A DNA stretch of 64,000 bases, taken from contig CADECP010000012.1 of assembly GCA_902825875.1 (NCBI GenBank), positions 107,854-171,853 on the forward strand. The letters are read 5' to 3'. Each line of letters starts with the position of its first letter. The stretch's first letter is position 1. This document shows, in pieces, positions 57,793-64,000 of the stretch. A program made the translations under genes and the position numbers. This DNA comes from an uncultured Acidobacteriota bacterium (GTDB lineage Bacteria > Acidobacteriota > Blastocatellia > RBC074). The notes below the pieces were generated by a model, which was not told where the DNA came from, made no database searches, and worked only from the letters and a program-made list of their open reading frames with translations.

Positions 57793-59919
57793 ATGAACGC
57801 GACTTCTACCCAGTCACAGGCTTCGACGATTCCCGAATTCATTGAAGATGAACTGGCCAATTACGAACAGCAGATCAAAAAATTCCGAGCCGGTTTGGTC
57901 GGCGAAACCAAGATGCAGAAGTTTCGGCTTCAATACGGAACCTACGCCCAGCGACAGGAAGGCGTTCAGATGCAGCGCATCAAAATCCCCGGCGGATACT
58001 TGAATGCAGATCAACTGACTCGGTTGGCCGATGTCGCCGACAAATATGCCAGCGGCTTCATTCACTTCACCACGCGCGAAGACGCTCAGTTGTATTACCT
58101 GATGCTGGAAAATGCGCCTGCCCTGTTGCGCGAATTGGAAGAAGTCGGCATCACCACGCGCGAAGCTTGCGGCAACACCGTCCGCAACATCACAGCCTGT
58201 TATCGCGCCGGAGTTTCGCACAACGAAGTTTTCAACGTTTATCCGTACACGCGCGCGCTGTTCAAATTCCTGCTCCGCAACAAACACAACCAGAACATGG
58301 GGCGAAAGATGAAGTTCGCGTTTGAAGGCTGCGCCGAAGATCACTCTGCGCTGGCTTTTCACGATCTTGGATTCCACGCCGTCGTGCGCGAAGAAAACGG
58401 CCAGCTTCGTCGTGGTTTCAAAGTCCACGTCGGCGGAGGAATGGGCAGCGGCCCGATGATCGCTCACGTTTACAGCGAATTTTTGCCGGTCGAAGAAATG
58501 TTCAATTTCACGACGGCGGTCATTCGCATCTTTGACCGATACGGCGAACGCAAACAACGAATGAAAGCTCGCATGAAGTTCCTGGTTCATTCGATGGGCT
58601 GGGACAAGTTCAAAGCTGAAGTGGACGCCGAACGCCAGATCATTGGCGAACTGCCGCCCATTGAAGACTTCCTGGAAGATGCAGTTGAGCCAGAATTGGT
58701 CGCCGGTCAAAATCTGAACGTGTTGCATCCGCTGACAAACGACGCCGATTACCAGCAATGGGCGCAGGATTCAGTCATCGCGCATCGCGTCGAAGGTTTT
58801 CGCGGAGTTCATGTTCGCACAAAGCTCGGAGACATCACTTCTGACCGAGCGCGCGATTTGGCCAATGTCGCTCGCAAGTTTTCTTCAAACGAACTGCGAG
58901 TTTCAATCGAACAAAACCTCTTTCTCCCTTGGGTACGCGTCGAAGATTTGCCGGAGTTATACAAAGAACTTCGCGGCATTTCGCTGGGTGACGCCGGAGC
59001 CGAAACCGTCGCCGATGTCACAGCCTGTCCCGGAGCCGACACCTGCCGATTGGGCATCGCTTCGGCCAAAGGCTTGGGCAATGCAATTTCGGAATCTTTT
59101 TTTACCGGCGCGCTTGAGCCTTACCGCGAAGCCAATCGCCACATGCGAATCAAAATCTCCGGCTGCCCGAATGGCTGCGCGCAACACGCCGTCGCCAACA
59201 TCGGATTCCACGCCGCTGCCGTTTCGCACGAAGGCCACAATCTTCCGGCGCATTTGCTGTTTCTGGGCGGGCAATCGAATCACGGCAAGCCGCAAGCAGC
59301 CAAAGTTTACGGACGCTTCCCTGCTCGCAATGCCATCAACGTCGTCGAGACTCTGTTCAAACTGCACGATGCAGAAAAATTGGCCGACGAAGACTTCAAC
59401 AGCTTCATCGCACGCATTGGCGACGCCCGCGTCAAAGAAGTGCTGGAACCGCTCAAAACCATTCCGGCATTCGACACCAACCCGGAGTTTTACGACGATT
59501 ACGGCCACGAAAACGAACGCTTCACCGTGCGTTCAGGCATTCGCGGAGAATGCGCCGGAACAACCATCGCCGAAGTCGTGCCGACTTTTGAAACCGCACA
59601 AAACAAACTGGAACAGACGAAGGCTTATTTGCTGCACGGCAATTACGAACAAGTCCTGGTGGAAGCCTACGAAACCGCAGCCGCAGCCGCGCGCGTGCCG
59701 CTGTATCAAAAACTGGTTGACCCATTCACGTCACTGGAAGCGTTGTGGGAATTTGAAAACCTGTTCGTGCTTTCGGGCAAAACCGGCGGTTCGTGGAAGA
59801 ACTTGCAGGCAACGTTTGAAGCGGTGAAATCCGGATCGGCTGATGAAGCTTCAGCGCAGGCCGCGCTGGAATTGGCTGGAGAGTTTGTGAGCTACTGCGA
59901 AAGAGGCTTGATGCAATGA
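57793..59919 (+). CDS. ferredoxin-type nitrite/sulfite reductase
   Basis: 708 residues from the ATG at 57793 (AGGAG upstream). Two half-repeats typical of the family are present, and the Fe4S4-sirohaem cysteines are visible as TACPGADTCRLG and KISGCPNGCAQH. It would reduce sulfite to sulfide (or nitrite to ammonia) with six electrons from ferredoxin. The Cys-rich leader and terminator upstream favour a sulfite role. The C-terminal ~130 residues extend beyond the second repeat and are helical. No other sulfur gene is adjacent. Confidence 0.9.
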   Translation: MNATSTQSQASTIPEFIEDELANYEQQIKKFRAGLVGETKMQKFRLQYGTYAQRQEGVQMQRIKIPGGYLNADQLTRLADVADKYASGFIHFTTREDAQLYYLMLENAPALLRELEEVGITTREACGNTVRNITACYRAGVSHNEVFNVYPYTRALFKFLLRNKHNQNMGRKMKFAFEGCAEDHSALAFHDLGFHAVVREENGQLRRGFKVHVGGGMGSGPMIAHVYSEFLPVEEMFNFTTAVIRIFDRYGERKQRMKARMKFLVHSMGWDKFKAEVDAERQIIGELPPIEDFLEDAVEPELVAGQNLNVLHPLTNDADYQQWAQDSVIAHRVEGFRGVHVRTKLGDITSDRARDLANVARKFSSNELRVSIEQNLFLPWVRVEDLPELYKELRGISLGDAGAETVADVTACPGADTCRLGIASAKGLGNAISESFFTGALEPYREANRHMRIKISGCPNGCAQHAVANIGFHAAAVSHEGHNLPAHLLFLGGQSNHGKPQAAKVYGRFPARNAINVVETLFKLHDAEKLADEDFNSFIARIGDARVKEVLEPLKTIPAFDTNPEFYDDYGHENERFTVRSGIRGECAGTTIAEVVPTFETAQNKLEQTKAYLLHGNYEQVLVEAYETAAAAARVPLYQKLVDPFTSLEALWEFENLFVLSGKTGGSWKNLQATFEAVKSGSADEASAQAALELAGEFVSYCERGLMQ

Positions 59920-60335
59920 GTCTCGCTTTCAGCAATATACGGCTAACGGGTCGAGGTCATCCCAAACATTGCTCATCAAACCGTAGTTCCCGGTTTACCG
60001 AATTGAAAAATTACGGTGAACATTACCCGCGCGGCTGCTCGAATTGGGATCCGATTGAGCATCGCCTTTTTAGCCAGATCAGTTTGAACCGGGACTGGAC
60101 AACCTTCTTGAACATCACACTGTCCGCCCTCAATGGAACTATACAATTCGCCCGCGTGTTGCAGACGCTGAGGGGTTACTTGATGGCATCTACAAACCGG
60201 GAAGTTAATTTTTCATGCGTACTAAATCAGTTTTCACTTTGGTCTATGGGACAATTTGGAAAATTGTCCCACATTTACAGTTCAATAGCGCCTGATAATC
60301 CAGACACGCCAATGAAAAGCGATCTAAGATTGCAG
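59920..60335. other. intergenic region with a small perfect hairpin
   Basis: No convincing gene in 416 bp; an open frame covers it, but its composition is unlike the local genes. TGGGACAATTT/AAATTGTCCCA (60247-60271) is a perfect 11-bp hairpin with a 3-base loop, not clearly a terminator for either side. Confidence 0.5.
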
Positions 60336-60722
60336 TCAGCCAGAAAGCCCTGTATGAAAATTGCTATCCACTACAGGGTTTTTCGCTTTTAGCTCACGAA
60401 GCAAGGCTAGGCATTTATCAAAAATCGCTTCGTTTTCTTTGGACGTGGCCACTCGCTCCGTCAGCACCTCCAACACGTCAATCCGATCTTTTCCAAAAGG
60501 CCGCCAGCGTTCGGCGAAGGTCGTGTTGTTCACGCTGACAAACACTGTCAGCGTCTTCACGCCGAGCGCGGCGGAGATGTGTTGGCCTGCGGAGTCATAT
60601 CCGATGTATTGATTGCTGGCGGCGATCAATACGGCGAAGGCTCCGATGCTGCCGTCCCAGGCCACCACGTTGCCTTGTCGTAAGGCTTCAATGGAAAGTT
60701 CGGCTTTGTGCGCTTCATGGCG
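60336..60722 (-). pseudogene. remnant of a GT9-type glycosyltransferase
   Basis: A 128-codon open frame directly after the stop of the thioredoxin-like gene. NVVAWDGSIGAFAVLIAASN and QYIGYDSAGQHISAALGVKT, then FAERWRPFGKDRIDVLEVL, resemble the C-terminal donor-binding half of ADP-heptose:LPS heptosyltransferase-like GT9 proteins. The N-terminal half is missing and there is no ATG in frame, only GTG. It is most likely a fragment of a deleted gene. Confidence 0.5.
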
Positions 60723-61241
60723 CTACCTGGCCCGGCTGAGTCGAATTATGGTTTCTATGACTTCGCCTTCCTTGTCAGAAGAAAGTTTGCCGACCCACCC
60801 GGCAATGACCGTTCCGGTTTTATCCGCGACAAGCAATGCGGGCGTGGCCGAAACCAACACGGATTTGAGCCGCGCTTGCTTGATTTCATTAAACGAAACG
60901 TCGAGTTTCTTCAGATGCTCGCGGCTGTTTTCAACAGTGTCGGGCAGCACGGCGACAATGGACACATTCTGCTTGCCTGACATTTCCTGGTTCAGCTTCT
61001 GATAAAAAGGCGCACTCTCACTGCAAAAATGGCAGCCTTTCTGTAACGCAACAACAACCGTGTGACCATTGGCTTCCCAGTTTACGTCCGGCAAATCAAG
61101 TTTCTTCCCAAGCGGAACCTCGGCAGCAGAAGCTGACGAGCCTTTATCGGCAATCAAATACTTGTGAATCACCACTCCGACAAAAACAATGGAAACAATG
61201 ATGATTGCTATGCTGACAGCTCTATCCAGGATTTTATCCAT
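60723..61241 (-). CDS. membrane-anchored thioredoxin-like protein
   Basis: 172 residues. An N-terminal helix (residues ~9-28) anchors it, with the rest facing the periplasm. The thioredoxin fold contains VVVALQKGCHFCSESAPFYQK with a CHFC active site and the cis-proline strand SATPALLVADKTGTVIAGWV. It probably reduces or forms disulfides. It follows the large secreted protein by 27 bp and is near a small cysteine-rich secreted peptide, which could be a client. Confidence 0.82.
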   Translation of the reverse strand: MDKILDRAVSIAIIIVSIVFVGVVIHKYLIADKGSSASAAEVPLGKKLDLPDVNWEANGHTVVVALQKGCHFCSESAPFYQKLNQEMSGKQNVSIVAVLPDTVENSREHLKKLDVSFNEIKQARLKSVLVSATPALLVADKTGTVIAGWVGKLSSDKEGEVIETIIRLSRAR

Positions 61242-61268
61242 AGCGTTGGCCTCCTTTTTCAGAGAACT

Positions 61269-63176
61269 CTATTCGCCTTTCTTCGCCTCTTTGGAAGCCT
61301 GACTAATGACGCCTTCGCACATTTTCAGTTGGAACATCGCACGCAAGGTTCTATTCTCGATAATGTTGCTGGCGTCATGCAAAACCGGCCAGTCGAGTTG
61401 AGCCATTTTTCCAATCTCAATATCTCGCAGCGCATCCTGAATACGCTCAGGCTCAAACCCCAGCGCCATTTCAATCATTCCTATGCCTGCAAAAATGTTT
61501 TTATCGAATGGAAAGCGATAGCCTTTTTCTGAGAAGCTCGTTTGATTGGCGAATCTGACCGCCACATTCAATAATCGGCGTCCTTCAGACAAATCCTTTT
61601 CATAAAACCGTTCCGCCATTTTCAAAGTTGTCCTGATTATCGCAGTGCCGGGCTTGCTGGCATTAAGAACATCCAGTGCATTCGAATAAAGTAGCAAAGC
61701 AACTTCCTGATCTGTTTTATCGCTTGTTTTATCCAGACAGCTTGCCACGCCAGTAAGCACCTGCGCCCGCCAATCATCGCGCGATATGCGCCGGGCTTCG
61801 TTTGCAGCTTGAGAAAAGTTCTTTTCTTTTATCAGCGCCTTGATGTCAGTGACGATCTTCCCATCTTCCACGAACGCCTTGCTTTCTTTTGTATTAAGCA
61901 GATGGAGAACTTTATCAACCATCTGGTCGCGCGAGTATTTCTCGTCTTTGATAAAGCCATTCAAAACGTCAAACGCCAAATTAATCAGTTCCCTTTCGCG
62001 CTTTGAACCGGAGGCGATGGCAGAAGCTTTATCGAGTTTTTCCTCAAAGGTTTCCGCTTGTGCCCGTTCGCTGCGTTCTCCGATTTTGAAGGAAACCAAT
62101 TCTTGAATACTTTCCAGACTGGCATCGACATCTTTAAGCCTCTCAGGCAGCCACTTGGAATACAAGCCACGCAGACGCGAAGTAAAAAGTCCGAATAGAT
62201 TGTCCAAAGCGTTATTGGCATAAGAGGCCGAACGCTCCTGCTCACGAGTAGCGCGAAGAGTCGCTTCGATATGTCTGAGGGAATTTATCTCCAATTCAAG
62301 AATTGCGGCATTGATCGTCGAATAGGCATCGTCTCTGCCAGTTATGCCGATTACAAAAGTCGCTAACATCGATAATTCATTCGGTTCAGCGACAATCTTT
62401 CCTGAAAGCGCCTGCTTAATTCGGGCAGACATAATCTCTCTCATCGCAGGGTCAATGAGTGCCTTTCGAAAGGGCCTGACGAAAGCATTCGCAACTCTTC
62501 CGGTTTCGGCTACGCTATTTAGAATCAGGTCAACACCAGTGGGAATAGCATTATCAATCAATGCGGCTGCTAGTTCCGCCATTTTTTCCGCTCGTGCCTT
62601 TGCTGCTATAGAGCTATTACCGGCATGTAATTTCCTGATATTTTCCGCCGCGACATCAAGCGAACTCTGGATAAATTTCTCTGTTTTTTCTGGATCAAGC
62701 TTGCTGTAAAGAGCAATGAGTTCGCGCTCAAGCGCGGCGATCTTGATTTGTCCGTCTTCGCTTTGCTCTTTCTTTTTGCGTTCCAGAAGCAAGTCTTCGG
62801 CTTGAGCCACAATGTGCGAACTTTCATTCGGCTTTATTTTGGTTAGGAGCTTCGCGCTTTCCAGCCTGATCCTGATTTCGTCGAGCGGGTCATCAACATC
62901 CGCCTGTGTGCCAATAAAAAGAGCAAGAGCTACCGCCGCTGATAACCTCTCTTCTCTGGGTATCGGAGATGTTGACACCGCCGCCGTTTCATTAGGTTTT
63001 CTGGTTTCACCCTGTCTGACCTGTTTCTCTTTTTCAGAAGGCAATGAACGTGGCGTTGATTCTTTAGAAGATGTCTTTTTTTGTTGCGGATTCTGCGTCC
63101 CAGGTTTGGCTTGGGCACGAAATGCAGGCACGGAAATTACAATAGTCATTACAATTGCAAAACCAAGATATTTCAT
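61269..63176 (-). CDS. large secreted alpha-helical protein of unknown function
   Basis: 635 residues. Signal peptide 1-23 (RAQAK), then a Lys/Ser/Thr-rich low-complexity stretch (residues ~24-75), then almost entirely helical sequence to the end with no recognised domain. It probably forms helical repeats. It starts the operon that continues into the thioredoxin-like gene. The region upstream to 63434 is non-coding. Confidence 0.78.
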   Translation of the reverse strand: MKYLGFAIVMTIVISVPAFRAQAKPGTQNPQQKKTSSKESTPRSLPSEKEKQVRQGETRKPNETAAVSTSPIPREERLSAAVALALFIGTQADVDDPLDEIRIRLESAKLLTKIKPNESSHIVAQAEDLLLERKKKEQSEDGQIKIAALERELIALYSKLDPEKTEKFIQSSLDVAAENIRKLHAGNSSIAAKARAEKMAELAAALIDNAIPTGVDLILNSVAETGRVANAFVRPFRKALIDPAMREIMSARIKQALSGKIVAEPNELSMLATFVIGITGRDDAYSTINAAILELEINSLRHIEATLRATREQERSASYANNALDNLFGLFTSRLRGLYSKWLPERLKDVDASLESIQELVSFKIGERSERAQAETFEEKLDKASAIASGSKRERELINLAFDVLNGFIKDEKYSRDQMVDKVLHLLNTKESKAFVEDGKIVTDIKALIKEKNFSQAANEARRISRDDWRAQVLTGVASCLDKTSDKTDQEVALLLYSNALDVLNASKPGTAIIRTTLKMAERFYEKDLSEGRRLLNVAVRFANQTSFSEKGYRFPFDKNIFAGIGMIEMALGFEPERIQDALRDIEIGKMAQLDWPVLHDASNIIENRTLRAMFQLKMCEGVISQASKEAKKGE

Positions 63177-63433
63177 AATTTCCTCAAATGGCGCGAATAG
63201 AACAAGGCAAAGTTAAGGTTCATCGAACCAATAATTTTGAGTTGTGGAGTTAAGCTTATAGCCAAAGCAACGCGGAGATTAACCTTACGCCTGTTGCCTC
63301 TCCGCGTCACTTCGGCGTTTTGCACTTCAACAATGTGGTGTTGGGAATCAACTGAAAATACTTGATTGATTCCGTTCCTCAGAACGATCTGAATTCACCA
63401 CCTTTCAGGGAAAAAGCGATCAAGACCCTGATT

Positions 63434-63679
63434 TTAGGTTACAGGACACCCTGACACGTCAACTTTCTCAAACCTACCGCTTTTATCGCAATCAACGAAC
63501 TCATTCCAACAACGGTCGAAGCAGCAGGTATTACCGCTCGAACAACCTGCTTCGCAAAATTCTAAGTTATCCGTGCAAACACCATCTGCCTGCGCCGGAA
63601 TTGGCATCTGAATACAAAACACCGATATCAAACAGACAACAAGGAGCGCAGACAACTTGAGACTGATCTTTTTCTTCAT
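63434..63679 (-). CDS. small secreted cysteine-rich peptide
   Basis: 81 residues from the ATG at 63679. The first ~30 residues are a signal peptide (VVCLISVFCIQMPIPAQADG). The remaining ~48 residues hold eight cysteines: VC, FC, GC, TCC, RC, DC and GC, enough for four disulfides. No family recognised. The same strand downstream carries a large secreted protein and a membrane thioredoxin-like protein. Possible roles are a toxin, a structural peptide or a signalling peptide; none can be chosen from the sequence. Confidence 0.72.
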   Translation of the reverse strand: MKKKISLKLSALLVVCLISVFCIQMPIPAQADGVCTDNLEFCEAGCSSGNTCCFDRCWNEFVDCDKSGRFEKVDVSGCPVT

Positions 63680-63945
63680 TTGGTTGATCTCCAGAAAAAA
63701 AGGTTGATGGAAATTCAGAGCAGGCCGATTGTTTCCCAGTCTATTGAGCATTCTATGGTAGAAGACACACCTATAACATCAACGATTGCTATCTCGCTGT
63801 CGCCCTTAGCCTCTTGCCAACATTGGCTCGGATCACTTTACGGCTGCGTCTGAAGTAACGTACTCGGTCTGACTAAACCGAGACTCATAGCATCATTATG
63901 TAGTGTGGCATTCCCACATAACTCTGAAAAAACTTGCACCACTTC
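63680..63945. other. intergenic, nothing recognised
   Basis: No gene or structured element seen between the small Cys-rich peptide and the terminal tandem repeat. It should contain the promoter of the peptide gene. Confidence 0.4.
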
Positions 63946-64000
63946 TGCGGTGATGCGGTGATGCGGTGATGCGGTGATGCGGTGATGCGGTGATGCGGTG
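63946..64000. repeat. 8-bp tandem repeat running out of the window
   Basis: The unit TGCGGTGA is repeated without change almost seven times to the last base. No interspersed spacers. Confidence 0.9.

Noticed and set aside
59916..60392. 158-codon plus-strand open frame after the sulfite reductase
   Set aside because: Composition unlike local genes, no family, includes a perfect hairpin, and it overlaps the GT9 remnant on the other strand.
63946..64000. CRISPR or telomere-like repeat
   Set aside because: 8-bp perfect tandem units are a microsatellite.

Overview
The window looks like chromosome from a Gram-negative environmental bacterium, most plausibly an Acidobacteriota member of the Blastocatellia type. 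This is inferred from family content only: an Oar-like TonB-dependent receptor, a DUF1800/DUF1501 pair, a Solibacter-type surface domain joined to FG-GAP repeats, secreted c-type cytochromes and a LytS/LytTR pair. No rRNA, tRNA, CRISPR array or phage was seen.

Layout. 1-6.7 kb: cell-surface polysaccharide genes (GT-C glycosyltransferase cut by the window edge, a UGM-like flavoprotein fused to a membrane module plus a stand-alone paralogue of that module, an SDR epimerase). 7-8.9 kb: pentahaem cytochrome, DksA-like zinc-finger protein, macro domain protein. 8.9-21.5 kb: a long minus-strand branched-chain amino acid cluster, leuA-ppi-leuC-(toxin/antitoxin-like pair)-leuD-(toxin/antitoxin-like pair)-leuB-leader/attenuator-ilvB-ilvN-ilvC-aspartic protease-cimA-membrane protein, with a divergent LysR regulator. 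23.3-26.3 kb: UDP-xylose synthesis (UDP-glucose dehydrogenase and UDP-glucuronate decarboxylase). 26.5-34.4 kb: TonB receptor operon, a PIN toxin/antitoxin pair, a LytS/LytTR two-component system and small enzymes. 34.9-36.3 kb: a cytochrome/copper-monooxygenase-like protein.

37.0-41.3 kb is an integron cassette array without a visible integrase (CALIN type). Four consecutive cassettes carry attC sites whose outer ends match the cassettes' own left borders. Cargo is a zinc-finger membrane protein, a TPR protein, a tandem SEFIR-TIR protein and a quinone-oxidoreductase-like enzyme, followed by a DinB protein. Next to it is an IS element whose transposase is interrupted by a 254-bp MITE-like element at a TA site. 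43-52 kb: DUF2059, CoA transferase, dienelactone hydrolase, zinc-ribbon/BON protein, endonuclease III and the DUF1800/DUF1501 pair. 52.6-57.5 kb: a 1635-residue surface protein. 57.5-59.9 kb: sulfite/nitrite reductase behind a promoter, a Cys-rich leader ORF and a terminator. 60-64 kb: a glycosyltransferase remnant, a membrane thioredoxin-like protein, a large secreted protein and a small eight-cysteine secreted peptide.

The most notable observations are two apparent amino-acid attenuators (a Val/Ile/Leu leader before ilvB with a mutually exclusive antiterminator, and a Met-Cys4 leader before the sulfite reductase), the cassette array with its SEFIR-TIR cargo, and two toxin-antitoxin-like pairs embedded between leucine genes.
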